From Gracilibacillus caseinilyticus (GTDB lineage: Bacteria; Bacillota; Bacilli; Bacillales; Amphibacillaceae), in NCBI RefSeq assembly GCF_022919115.1, contig NZ_CP095072.1:2046001-2110000 (forward strand): a DNA stretch of 64,000 nt. Direction: 5' to 3'. Positions within the stretch are counted from its first letter, which is position 1; the number at the start of each line of letters is the position of its first letter. The position numbers were made by a program, and so were the translations under genes. The notes under the pieces were generated by a model. That model was not told the origin of the DNA. It did no database searches and saw only the letters and a program-made list of their open reading frames with translations. Below are positions 35,560 to 43,763 of the stretch, piece after piece.

Positions 35560-35850
35560 TCAACGTGTACTACTTATAAAGCAGTTCATTACATCGACTG
35601 GCAATAAATACTCAACAGGTACCATTTCATAAAAGGGCGCTACTCCTTTCTTATTTGGAATATAACGAATCAATCCTTTTGAGAGGAGTACGGCTCGTCC
35701 ATTTTTCCTGCCTTTGTCCGATAATTTCGTTAATTGATGAAGGAATCGCTTCCGAAGCTTCCAATTCTTTCTCCCATGCGACAGCACTGTTTATTTGCAG
35801 CAAGGTATGCCATAATAAAATCGCATTACGTGGTAGTCTATGAATATCTT
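35560..35850 (-). pseudogene. Fragment of a DnaD-like replication protein, frameshifted
   Basis: On the minus strand one frame reads KDIHRLPRNAILLWHTLLQI and INSAVAWEKELEASEAIPSS. The next frame continues KLSDKGRKNGRAVLLSKGLI and RYIPNKKGVAPFYEMVPVE. The pattern LWHxLL..N...W, then (T)KLSDKGR..LLSKGLIRY, resembles the N-terminal winged-helix of DnaD-like phage and plasmid replication proteins. One frameshift separates the halves and no C-terminal domain remains. Confidence 0.4.
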
Positions 35851-36265
35851 TCCCTTTATCATTGTAAATGGTCTATTCACTTCTATAATCAAATAAAGTT
35901 AGCGTTGGGTGTCTACTTTTTCATGAAAATAATGAATTGTTTGATGTGTGATAGATCCAGGGGTACAATGTAATGATAGGAAGTAGTTTTGAAATGTTAT
36001 CGAATCTTTACTGTATAAATGGACTCATTTCTAATTAAGTAAAAGATTCATTATGTGGATCGTCTTATTTGACTATGATTTGGTAAACTATACTTAGTCA
36101 ATCCATGGATAGTTGTGACCGTCAACTAAAATGAAACAGTTTCTGCTTAATTATCAGAAACACTTAACTGTAAATTACCTTTCCCATTTGTAATGAATTC
36201 AGCCTTTCATCACAAGATATATGTTAATCATGGTCTAAATTTCTTACGTAAAGATGGAAGAACAA
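35851..36265. other. Non-coding stretch, nothing recognised
   Basis: Only short interrupted frames occur. A weak hairpin (GTTTCTG/CAGAAAC near 36139-36161) is visible. It may be decayed sequence between the replication-protein remnant and the methyltransferase terminator. Confidence 0.4.
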
Positions 36266-36314
36266 GGAGCCAGTATATACATTGATATGCATAAATAATG
36301 TATATATTGGCTCC
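36266..36314 (-). terminator. Long hairpin, probable terminator of the methyltransferase gene
   Basis: GGAGCCAGTATATACATT pairs with AATGTATATATTGGCTCC (18 bp, one G-U). Read on the minus strand it is followed by TTGTTCTT, and it lies 70 nt after the methyltransferase stop. Confidence 0.65.
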
Positions 36315-36386
36315 ACTTAAATATTAGAGTTGTTGAACTATTGCACCCTTTAGTTTAAATGATGTATTTCACAATTGTTTTTTCAA

Positions 36387-37028
36387 TTATCTAGTTGTAT
36401 AAGATATCCACCAAAAACATTGACCGTAATGAACCTCTAGATCATTGGAATAGGGTCCAAAAATATTTCTTAACTCAGTTTCAGTATAATAATTTTTAAT
36501 TATTTCGTATTTTGAACCATTTTCTAATGTCCTTATTTTATAAGTATTTTCATCATTTTCTTTTTTAATTAATGTACCTCCCAATGCTCGAATGTACACA
36601 TTATCAGCCATGAAAATTCTTGATCCTTCCCCTAATTTAAAATGTAGTTGTTTTAGAAATTCTTGTATTCTTGCTTTCGGAATATGGGAAAACCAAAAAT
36701 TAGCTAAGCCTGCATCAAAATTACCTGTGATAGATTCCAAGTTATATGCATCACCTCGAAGGAAAGTAACTTTATTTGAGGGAATATCTTTTTCCTTTGC
36801 TATGGATAAGACTTCAGGTGAAAAATCAATGGCTGTTATATGCTCGGCTTCTTGTTGCACAAATTGAGTCCAATACCCTGTACCACATGCTATTTCTAAT
36901 ACATTTCTATTTTTGAAAAATTCTTTCATGGTGCCTTGTATATTTATTTGCCCTTGTTGTCGTATGGGATCGTCTCTAAAATATACTCTTTCGTATTCTT
37001 TTGCTCGATCTGAGTAATATAGTTTCAT
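36387..37028 (-). CDS. Class I SAM-dependent methyltransferase
   Basis: A 213-residue protein with motif I VLEIACGTGYWT (about 43-54), ITAIDFSPEVLSIAKEK (motif II with the acidic ribose-binding Asp), FLRGDAY and the FDAGLANFWFSHIP region (motif IV). Helical insertions follow motif IV. The substrate is unknown. GGAGATATAGT precedes the ATG. It stands alone among accessory genes and its AT-rich codons suggest recent acquisition. Confidence 0.88.
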   Translation of the reverse strand: MKLYYSDRAKEYERVYFRDDPIRQQGQINIQGTMKEFFKNRNVLEIACGTGYWTQFVQQEAEHITAIDFSPEVLSIAKEKDIPSNKVTFLRGDAYNLESITGNFDAGLANFWFSHIPKARIQEFLKQLHFKLGEGSRIFMADNVYIRALGGTLIKKENDENTYKIRTLENGSKYEIIKNYYTETELRNIFGPYSNDLEVHYGQCFWWISYTTR

Positions 37029-37180
37029 ACTATATCTCCTCTCTCTACAAATTAACTTATTGTAACAAAAATCGATAATCGTTTCAAATTAAATAATCAC
37101 CTCCTAATATTATCCTTTTTAGCTCATTAAATAGATTTTTCTGATAAGCTAAAAGGGTCTAGTCAAAGGAGGTATAAATT

Positions 37181-37288
37181 TTGAATGTTAATGAGTTTCA
37201 GGAATGGGTAAAAGCGTACTATAATGAGAGAGGGTGGTCAGAGTTAGATATTTTTATTCGAATTAGGTTTTTAACCTGTACTTCATAG
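37181..37288 (+). pseudogene. N-terminal fragment of a MazG-like pyrophosphohydrolase
   Basis: Behind a perfect AAAGGAGG, TTG opens a frame reading VNEFQEWVKAYYNERGWSEL followed by DIFIRI and a premature stop. It matches the start of small MazG-like nucleotide pyrophosphohydrolases, which continue with the EEVGE metal-binding helix. That helix is missing, so the gene is truncated after about 33 codons. Confidence 0.65.
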
Positions 37289-37356
37289 TAGACTTTATAC
37301 GTTGCAACAAACGGGCCAGATTGTTGTATCACAACTTGGGGTAGAAAGGGTTGTCT

Positions 37357-37884
37357 ATGGAGTTTTTTACAGTTTTACCAATGCGAAAATACTTAGATAA
37401 GCAGATTGTAATTAGTGATTCAGATAGTACGAAGGTTGGTTTTATTCAGAGAAGGTATAAAAGCCGTTTGGATAAAGTTATTAATTATTTGCCGTTATCT
37501 TTTTTGGAAACCAGAAACATTGATGGTGAAGGTGGTGGTTATCAATTAAAGATAAGGGAGCAGTCCTTTAAATCAAATTTAACCAAGTTAAAGTGGGATG
37601 TGTATTTAAAAGACGTTAATAAAGAGAGCAGTTTCTTGTTAAGAGACAAAACTAAAATAAGCACAAATCCGCGTATGGTGTACCATAAAAATAACAAGGA
37701 ATACGTTTTTAAAAAAGATATATTTAACCGTACCTGTGACATCAGCATAGATGGTCATATCAGCTGCGCTGAAATCAAGATGGATAAAAAGTTTCCTCCG
37801 TCATTAAGAATCAAAGTAAAGACAGATGATCTTACAGTTGCCGAGGTACTTGGAGTTTACTACATAATAAATTTGGTTTATTAA
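37357..37884 (+). CDS. Uncharacterised protein, possibly tubby/LURP-one-like
   Basis: A 175-residue protein starting MEFFTVLPMRKYLDKQIVIS behind AAAGGG. It is predicted mostly beta (alternating charged and hydrophobic strands: YQLKIREQSF, WDVYLKD, MVYHKNNKEYVFKKD, CDISIDGHISCAEIKM) and ends with LTVAEVLGVYYIINLVY. The layout of an antiparallel barrel closing on a hydrophobic C-terminal helix recalls bacterial tubby-C-terminal-like (LURP-one) proteins; this is a tentative match. There is no signal peptide and no operon partner. Confidence 0.65.
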   Translation: MEFFTVLPMRKYLDKQIVISDSDSTKVGFIQRRYKSRLDKVINYLPLSFLETRNIDGEGGGYQLKIREQSFKSNLTKLKWDVYLKDVNKESSFLLRDKTKISTNPRMVYHKNNKEYVFKKDIFNRTCDISIDGHISCAEIKMDKKFPPSLRIKVKTDDLTVAEVLGVYYIINLVY

Positions 37885-37924
37885 TGCCGCAATAGGGCGC
37901 ATTTGCGGCATAAGGATCTGATTT

Positions 37925-38058
37925 TTAAACGACTTTAGTGTAATTTCCATAATTGTGTATTCAGTAATTGTACAAGAAATTAAACGACTTTACTTTTACA
38001 CCGTCCACATTTTTGGGCGGTGTAATGCGTTTTTTAGCTTCAAAATTAAACAACTTTA
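37925..38058 (+). repeat. Three copies of TTAAACGACTTTA in helical phase
   Basis: TTAAACGACTTTA occurs at 37925-37937 and 37980-37992, and TTAAACAACTTTA at 38046-38058. A weaker relative (CTTAAGCGACGTTG) lies near 38077. The intervals are 55 and 66 bp, both multiples of 11. They flank a hairpin and may be protein-binding sites (replication, recombination or regulatory). Confidence 0.6.
37998..38036 (+). terminator. Rho-independent terminator
   Basis: ACACCGTCC pairs with GGGCGGTGT (one G-U) across a short loop, then AATGCG and six T. It probably ends the 37357-37884 gene transcript, after a first T-less stem at 37884-37911. Confidence 0.75.
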
Positions 38059-38230
38059 TTATCATTACACACTTAAGCGACGTTGTATTATCCAAGATTG
38101 TGAGTTGAGTTGACACAGAGGGTTGTTCATTTTTTTGAAAGAAAATACAAATGAGAGCTTTCTAGCAACACTTAAATCGTAGCAAAAACCTCAATTCGCG
38201 ATTCTGTGTTGCCTAAAAGTCTGCTCATCA

Positions 38231-38360
38231 CTCGTAAGCTAGCTAAAAACACTAGCTAACGAGCTGATGGCATTTCGCTTCCCTCTAAAACAATCGATAA
38301 CAACAAACTGTAGATTGATGGCCAACTATAAGAAAGTGTATAGTTAGCTATCATCTACAG
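38231..38360. other. Two stem-loops in a non-coding stretch
   Basis: CTCGTAAGCTAG/CTAGCTAACGAG (38231-38263, one mismatch) and a longer imperfect stem beginning CTGTAGAT and ending ATCTACAG (38308-38360) lie between the TTAAACGACTTTA repeats and a small frame. Neither is followed by a T run. Clustered hairpins and repeats are typical of plasmid or element replication or transfer origins, but no replication gene is adjacent. Confidence 0.5.
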
Positions 38361-38403
38361 GTTGTAAGTTCCTGTTTGTTTCTTAACGAGTGAACGACAA
38401 ACT

Positions 38404-38619
38404 TTGTTAAAAAAAATCAAAAAGGATGAGCACGAGTACTGTTTTGATCGCTCTGATTGTCCCGATGACACCTGGGAAAAAAATAATCCAGGAGAAGACC
38501 GAGAGACAGATTTCTACGAATCATTAAAATACTTTAATGAATTGACTACTGAGGAAATTTTAAGAATTTTGGGAGATAAATATGATTACGTTTCAGAAAT
38601 GCATAAGAATGCGAACTAA
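38404..38619 (+). CDS. Small acidic protein of unknown function, or a C-terminal remnant
   Basis: A 71-codon frame (TTG start) encoding KKDEHEYCFDRSDCPDDTWE, then KNNPGEDRETDFYESLKYF and ELTTEEILRILGDKYDYV. The composition is protein-like, with a helical end. No ribosome site precedes it and the frame is open about 36 nt further upstream, so it may be the tail of a lost larger gene. No family is recognised. Confidence 0.4.
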   Translation: MLKKIKKDEHEYCFDRSDCPDDTWEKNNPGEDRETDFYESLKYFNELTTEEILRILGDKYDYVSEMHKNAN

Positions 38620-38723
38620 ATACAAAAGATCCTATAAGAGTGATGAGCTTAAAAGGGGCTCAGACAGCAAAACGGAAATATCGTACGTTAAGGTTACAAC
38701 CGTTGGTATAATATGAGTAGAAT

Positions 38724-38764
38724 CTAGATCACCTCTGGTAAAATTAGAGGTGATCTAGTTTATT
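38724..38764 (+). terminator. Perfect 13-bp stem terminator
   Basis: CTAGATCACCTCT and AGAGGTGATCTAG pair exactly around a 9-nt loop, followed by TTTATT. It may serve both directions, since the minus-strand gene ends about 70 nt away. Confidence 0.75.
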
Positions 38765-38835
38765 AATTGATTAAAATTGTTTTTATTATAGTAATACAAT
38801 AAGCTACATTTATAAGTAGTGTTGTTTAAGTAATT

Positions 38836-39464
38836 CTATGTTTGTGACCCAATACTTACAACAACTGGAGGATCAGTATGGGTCGCCGTTAAAGCTATGC
38901 CACTACCATTACTATGATATGATACAGTAGCTGTACCAATTGCTAATAGTCCAGCTGCAATACCGGTAGCAACGCCAGCACCAATATTAATAGGGGCTGC
39001 TATTGCTGTTGCAATAGTTGCTAGTCCTGCCGATACGCCCAACAAATAAATAAGATCTTTGGTTATGCAGTGGTCAAGACCAATATAATAGTAATCAGTA
39101 CTTTCTCCCACGTGATTTAAACCAGGACATGAACTAGCCATAGTGGTTACTGAACGGTTTTCTTTTTCCAACTTGTTATTAAGTTTTTCAAAATCTTGTT
39201 TTGTTTGAGTAATTAATGAATCTCTCACACCAGCTTCTTGGGCAGCTTCCGAATCAAAAATGTATCTACATCACTTGAAACCTCGAGATATTTCTGAATA
39301 GTTTCAACATCTTTTACATCTTGCTCAGAATAATCAGTAGACACATTGACAGATTGAAAATTAGTTGATTCTAAACCAGCATTTGCGTTAGCGAATGCTG
39401 GACTTACTGTCATCACACGCATAGCTAGAATACAAGATACAACTACATTTTTGAAAAAACTAAT
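38836..39464 (-). pseudogene. Secreted bacteriocin-like precursor, frameshifted and without normal start
   Basis: Behind AAAGGAGGA the minus strand reads from an ATT codon: SFFKNVVVSCILAMRVMTVS then PAFANANAG, a signal peptide with an AFA cleavage site. After DVDTF a run of five T (six expected) shifts the frame into DSEAAQEAGVRDSLITQTKQ. A Cys-containing region (SSCPGLNHVGESTDYYYIGL, DHC) leads to a long Gly/Ala-rich hydrophobic hairpin (GVSAGLATIATAIAAPINIG, AGVATGIAAGLLAIG). The layout suggests a secreted membrane-active peptide. The start and frame defects indicate loss or phase variation. Confidence 0.6.
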
Positions 39465-39575
39465 AATATATTCCTCCTTTGTGTAATATCCATATTATGT
39501 TAAAATATTATATATGATTTGTAAATCCTTTATTGGTAATAAAATACATTTTTTGTTAAACGGGAGGTAGAAACA

Positions 39576-39851
39576 GTGATGAATTCTACGAAAGTTTTTA
39601 TTATTTCAGATTTGTTACTTATCCTAAGTTTTGTTGTAGGTTTCTTTATTTTGTTCTTTTCTGGTATTTCTGAAGGAAATGATTTTATACCACTATTAAT
39701 AATACTTGTATTTGGGTTAATGTCTTTCTTTAGTAAAGCTGTTTTCCATACAATTAGTAAAGATTTTTGGAAGTCAATTGCATTTTACTTTCTGTCTTTC
39801 TTCTTCTTAGTAATATTTTTTGTGAATTTAACACTTATGCTAAAAAGTTAA
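39576..39851 (+). CDS. Small three-helix membrane protein
   Basis: A 91-residue protein with three hydrophobic segments (about 6-28, 37-56 and 66-88) and few charges. GGGAGG lies 8 nt before GTG 39576, and an ATG follows at 39579. It is transcribed divergently from the bacteriocin-like gene with 111 nt between them, so an immunity or accessory role for that peptide is possible. No family is recognised. Confidence 0.65.
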   Translation: MMNSTKVFIISDLLLILSFVVGFFILFFSGISEGNDFIPLLIILVFGLMSFFSKAVFHTISKDFWKSIAFYFLSFFFLVIFFVNLTLMLKS

Positions 39852-39870
39852 TTATTAGATATTGTTCTTA

Positions 39871-39917
39871 AACAGAGAAAGAGAGAGGTAATAACATGCT
39901 CTCTCTTTCTATTACTA
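39871..39917 (+). terminator. Hairpin after the small membrane protein gene
   Basis: AGAAAGAGAGAG pairs with CTCTCTCTTTCT around GTAATAACATG. The T run is weak (ATTACT). Confidence 0.55.
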
Positions 39918-40138
39918 AACTTTAACTTTCCAATACAAACTAACATGTCTCAAAAACTCTTTCTAGTTCAAATTCAAATATTCCATAGAGGGGTACAGAC
40001 AACATTTCAGAAATTTTGTACGCTAAGCTAAATAATCTCCCAAATATGCCAATTATATGTACGTTAAGATCTTTCAAATTGCTGAAATTTTTAGGTTATA
40101 AGTATTTATAAACAACTTGTTCTTCCTAGTCTATTTTT

Positions 40139-40585
40139 TTATTTTACCGGTACGCATATTTCGCAATAGGGGTTGTTAATCATATTACCGACGTATTTTT
40201 CCATAATTGGTTTGTTATCCATTTGATATCCATCCTATTGTAGGGATGGAAAAATATTAGAATAGGCTTTTTGGATATCTTTCGCTGTATGTTCGATTTC
40301 GTAAACAAGGTAATTCCCACCAGGAATTTCACCTTCATAAATTGAATTATCCATTTGATAATCCTTTGAAAGTACAATACACGCATCGAATCTGCAGTTC
40401 TCTGGCAGTGTTGTTTTAGGATTATCTTGTGGAACTGCAAATAGGGTTGCCGATTCAAGAAGATTTCTGTCCTTAGCCCATTTTTTTAGTCCTTCTATTA
40501 CTTCGATATTGGCAGAGCCATATGGACCAACCCTTCGCATATAAGCGATACGATAATCTGGAAATGTTTCGACTTTAAATTTCAA
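40139..40585 (-). pseudogene. GyrI/AraC effector-binding-like protein with a nonsense codon
   Basis: The minus strand reads MKFKVETFPDYRIAYMRRVG through AVPQDNPKTTLPENCRFDAC and GEIPGGNYLVYEIEHTAKDI to IFPSLQ, then TAG at codon 117. It continues in the same frame with DGYQMDNKPIMEKYVGNM and ends NNPYCEICVPVK. The full 148-codon frame matches the GyrI-like small-molecule-binding domain; homologues usually have Lys where the TAG stands, a single-base change. A strong ribosome site precedes it (AAAAGAGGAAGTGGC). The truncated product loses the last fifth of the domain. Confidence 0.85.
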
Positions 40586-40974
40586 TTTGCCACTTCCTCT
40601 TTTTTGTTATTTTTTTTGGTGCAATTTGAATGTATCATGCTTTAAATATATATACATTTCAATTTTTGAAATTTTATGAGATGGTTCTTACATCAATAAC
40701 AATCTTCAAGAAAAGGGCGCAATTCTTGAACAAGAAACAGCGCTAGTATTGCATATAAAGGCCATATTGTGGAATAACATAGGTATAAAAAGATCAAACC
40801 TTTTCACAAAAATCCTTCAGATGAAATGTTATAAGAAGAGTCAGTTTTAAATCTTTTTTTCTATAGTGGGTTCTGGACTATTTATTGAATCGTGCCATTT
40901 TGTTGGGGGCATCAAGCATAAGTTTGCTCAACGGCAAATCTATGCTTGAATATCGGGATAACAGAGTTTATAGA

Positions 40975-41014
40975 ATAAAAAATTGACAGTAGGAACGTGT
41001 TAGGTTCCTGCTGC
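40975..41014 (-). terminator. Minus-strand terminator beyond the hydrolase gene
   Basis: CAGCAGGAAC/GTTCCTACTG stem followed on the minus strand by TCAATTTTTTATT. It lies 140 nt after the hydrolase stop. Confidence 0.65.
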
Positions 41015-41151
41015 CAAAATAAGGTGTCAGCATCTTTCGAAGTCGTTTCCATATTGACCCAGTTGTTTCAACTCCAACTTCGATTGTCATATGGCATTGG
41101 GTGGGTGAACAACACTGTTACGACCGTCAAGTCAATGCGCTTATCCTGCCC

Positions 41152-42093
41152 TTACTTAAACTCGATGCGACCAAGCGAGTTATCGCTCTCTTCCAGAGCC
41201 GCGCAAGCCGCCGACCAGCTGGAATGTTCAATGTCGAGAGCATGGCGGAGATAGGCCCATGTGACTCGTTGGATCAGAGCGACCCGCGCGGGGTTATCGT
41301 CCGTTGTTTCCTGGACCTCGTAGCCGGCAATACCGCCGAGCGAGTGTTCTGCTCCGAAGAGGGTGAGCAGGCTCTCGGCGCCAGGGCTGAGAAAGTAGGG
41401 ATCGGTCATCCAGTCCGGCCCGCGGACGGTCAGCTGATACTTGTTCGGGATGTTGTCTTGGTCCCCGACAATCACGAGAGTGGGTGTGGTCATGTGCGCG
41501 AAACTCACGTTCAGGTGCGGCATGTTCTCGGCTGCGAACGGTGTCAAGCTGTCCCCACCTTGCCCAGCGGTGGCGAACAGCAGGCCTGCTTTGATACGCG
41601 AATCGGACAGATCCTCTTCCTTCTTGGTCTCCGGGTTGAGGACTCGCAAGCCCAAAAGATTGCCCGCCGTTTGACCGCCGAAGGAGTGTCCAGCTGTAGC
41701 GATGCGGCTTCTGTCTAGGCGCCCGCTTAGACCGGGAACGGCAGATTCTAGAAGATCAAGCTGATCGAGAACGCGATTCATGTCCTCGACTCGGAAACGC
41801 CAGATCCGTGGTGTACGGGGGTCGTCCTGAGGAAGGCCCACTGTCCTCGAGTCAAGATGGGTGGGTTGAATGACTACGAAGCCGTGTGCCGCCCAAAAGT
41901 CGACCAAGGGACCGTAGCCCTCTAATGACGAACCAGATCCATGTGAGAAAACAATGATGGGTAAGTTACGGCCGGTCGTCGGCGCGGAAACTTTCACCTT
42001 CAGACCTTCACCACGGCCTGGGGCTGATAGGACTACCGGCTTCACCGAGACGACTGGGGTGGGGTCACTAACTTTAATTTCTGCAATATCCAT
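41152..42093 (-). CDS. Alpha/beta-hydrolase (chlorophyllase/PET-hydrolase-like)
   Basis: A 313-residue cytoplasmic esterase-like protein with the oxyanion region PIIVFSHGSGSSLEGYGPLV, nucleophile elbow TAGHSFGGQTAGN (Ser in GHSFGG), the acidic residue in VIVGDQDNI and the catalytic His in FGAEHSLGG. Codon and base use are markedly GC-rich compared with all flanking genes, pointing to transfer from a high-GC donor. It diverges from a MerR regulator and has its own MerR-type promoter. AAGGAAAGGAACG precedes the ATG. The natural ester substrate is unknown. Confidence 0.88.
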   Translation of the reverse strand: MDIAEIKVSDPTPVVSVKPVVLSAPGRGEGLKVKVSAPTTGRNLPIIVFSHGSGSSLEGYGPLVDFWAAHGFVVIQPTHLDSRTVGLPQDDPRTPRIWRFRVEDMNRVLDQLDLLESAVPGLSGRLDRSRIATAGHSFGGQTAGNLLGLRVLNPETKKEEDLSDSRIKAGLLFATAGQGGDSLTPFAAENMPHLNVSFAHMTTPTLVIVGDQDNIPNKYQLTVRGPDWMTDPYFLSPGAESLLTLFGAEHSLGGIAGYEVQETTDDNPARVALIQRVTWAYLRHALDIEHSSWSAACAALEESDNSLGRIEFK

Positions 42094-42260
42094 AATAAAC
42101 GTTCCTTTCCTTCTTTAAGAAATAATAATTTTTCCTATACTTCGATCACTATACATACTTAGCATCAGCAGTTATCAGTGCAAGATATAACGTTTACTAA
42201 AGCTCGATGTAGATCTCCTCCTCCTTCATATGGACGGGATTTTTCTTCCTGTCAGAGCCT

Positions 42261-42291
42261 ATTATAAAAGTTCGACTCGAATCTAAGTCAA
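42261..42291 (-). promoter_or_regulatory. MerR-type promoter of the hydrolase (19-bp spacer)
   Basis: On the minus strand TTGACT (42286-42291) and TATAAT (42261-42266) are separated by 19 bp, the stretched spacer of MerR-regulated promoters. Inside lies the dyad TTCGAGTCGAA. The spacing and position imply activation by the divergent MerR protein. Confidence 0.75.
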
Positions 42292-42340
42292 GGTGCAAAA
42301 ATACAGAAATTGCCCAAGGATAAGAGATGGGGGAATAAGT

Positions 42341-42371
42341 TTGACTTGGAGTCGGCTCTAAGGTGTATCAT
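42341..42371 (+). promoter_or_regulatory. MerR-type promoter of the regulator (19-bp spacer)
   Basis: TTGACT (42341-42346) and TATCAT (42366-42371) are 19 bp apart, with the dyad CTTGGAGTCGGCTCTAAG across the spacer. The MerR gene starts 32 nt further on, so it is probably autoregulated. Confidence 0.75.
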
Positions 42372-42402
42372 ATACAAAATGGTAATTTCAGGAGGAGTTG
42401 CA

Positions 42403-42894
42403 ATGGAAGAACAAACGTTTACGATCAAGCAAGCCGCTAAGCAAACCGGATTTTCCGAGGACACGATCCGTTTTTACGAAAAGATCAAGCTGTTGCCACA
42501 GGCAAAACGAAAGGAAAACGGACATCGCATCTATCGAAAAGAGGAAATCGATAGGATAAAGCTGATATCTTGCCTGAAAAAAACGGGATTGTCGCTCGAG
42601 GCTATGCGGCCATTTTTATCGGTCTCGACCGACAATGATTCCGCAGGATATACCGAACTGGTGGACCAATTAAGAAATCACCGCGAAAATATCGTAAATC
42701 AAATCTCCACCCTTCAGCAGTTGGTTGATTTTATTGACATAAAGCTGAAAGAAGGGGAACCTCGCCAGGATTACTCAGATCAAAGTCAAGACGAAGTTTT
42801 AGAAGAACACAAGGAAAAAGCAAAAATAAGGCCCATTTCTGTCGTTGAGATGAGTTATTTTTCCACATCTGCGAAAATGGACAAATCAGATTAG
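42403..42894 (+). CDS. MerR-family transcriptional regulator
   Basis: A 163-residue protein. The winged HTH (FTIKQAAKQTGFSEDTIRFY, EKIKLLPQAKRKENGHRIYR) is followed by a dimerisation coiled coil (about 75-120: TELVDQLRNHRENIVNQIST) and a hydrophilic tail. It lacks conserved metal-binding Cys, so an organic ligand is more likely. GGAGGAG precedes ATG 42403. It diverges from the hydrolase, and both promoters have 19-bp spacers. Confidence 0.92.
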   Translation: MEEQTFTIKQAAKQTGFSEDTIRFYEKIKLLPQAKRKENGHRIYRKEEIDRIKLISCLKKTGLSLEAMRPFLSVSTDNDSAGYTELVDQLRNHRENIVNQISTLQQLVDFIDIKLKEGEPRQDYSDQSQDEVLEEHKEKAKIRPISVVEMSYFSTSAKMDKSD

Positions 42895-43050
42895 AAATGG
42901 TGTCTATCATACCAAATAATACGTTCAATACGAACGACTACAGGATGCGAATTTAAAAAATCTCCTTGATCGACTGACGGAAGATTAAACTAACGGAAAC
43001 GATAGTTGAATCAAATGGCAGCAGCAGGATGACAGCTGAATACAAAATAT

Positions 43051-43096
43051 CAAAAGTCGGTAATCCTTAGCGCAGAAAAGCCGACTTTTGCTTTTG
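43051..43096 (+). terminator. Terminator in the MerR 3' region
   Basis: CAAAAGTCGG and CCGACTTTTG form a perfect 10-bp stem around a 20-nt loop, then CTTTTG. Confidence 0.75.
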
Positions 43097-43306
43097 TGAA
43101 AATTGTCTTAGCGTCGGTTTTACGTTCATTGGTAGGCTGTACCCCTGTAGAACAATTTTGATTTGCTGGAACGCGTTAAACTCTTCCCATGAATTCTAAT
43201 AAGTTTTCACAACTATAAAAATACAGGTTGAATCAAACCGCCTCAATCCCATACTAGGATGAGATCGCATAAATTAAAGTCCAACTCTATTAAACATAAT
43301 TTCTGA

Positions 43307-43651
43307 ATTGGTTCAGATGATGAAATTGTAAGCAACAGTATTGAAAAGTTAGATGCTGAAAAAGAAAACAATCTTGAGCCAATGGTGAAGGAATTAGAAG
43401 TTTATCAATCAAAGTTGAATTCTCTAAAGGCTAAACTAGCAAAAATAGATAAAGATTATTTTGATGATAAAATTGAAATAACGAATTATAACCGTTTATC
43501 TTTAAACACTCAATCTGACATTGGCAATTTTGAACAGAAGGTTAATCAACAAAAGAGTGAGATTGAAAAGCTATCTAGTTCAAATAAAATAGCTCTATCA
43601 AGTAACCCCGTTGAGTTAAACGTGAAGCCAAGACTCCTGATGCTCCTGTAA
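43307..43651 (+). pseudogene. C-terminal coiled-coil fragment of a large serine recombinase
   Basis: The open frame after a TGA at 43304 reads DDEIVSNSIEKLDAEKENNL through ELEVYQSKLNSLKAKLAKID, then KDYFDDKIEITNYNRL and NFEQKVNQQKSEIEKL. Paired helices with a D-x-x-x-D-K-I-x-x-x-x-Y turn are the usual tail of large serine recombinases and integrases. The catalytic and DNA-binding domains are absent. It marks an old integration event in this accessory zone. Confidence 0.6.
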
Positions 43652-43675
43652 TGAACCATGTCTGCATGATAAATA

Positions 43676-43722
43676 CCCTCCAATCGTTGTTATCCACTAA
43701 ATCATACGAACAACTGGAGGGA
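43676..43722 (-). terminator. Hairpin beyond the MmyB-type regulator gene
   Basis: CCTCCA..GTTGTT and AACAAC.GGAGG pair across a loop. On the minus strand TATTTATC follows. It could end the regulator transcript. Confidence 0.4.
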
Positions 43723-43763
43723 GCTAGCCACAGCATGTCTATTCTATTAACGGGAGTAACTGT

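Noticed and set aside
37925..38058. CRISPR array
   Set aside because: There are only three 13-bp units with unequal spacing and no cas genes; too short and irregular.
40180..40458. 92-codon minus-strand frame overlapping the GyrI-like gene
   Set aside because: It is in another phase of the GyrI-like pseudogene, whose own frame carries the conserved motifs.
41101..41718. 205-codon plus-strand frame opposite the hydrolase
   Set aside because: It is a shadow frame caused by high GC; the minus-strand hydrolase has a full catalytic motif set.
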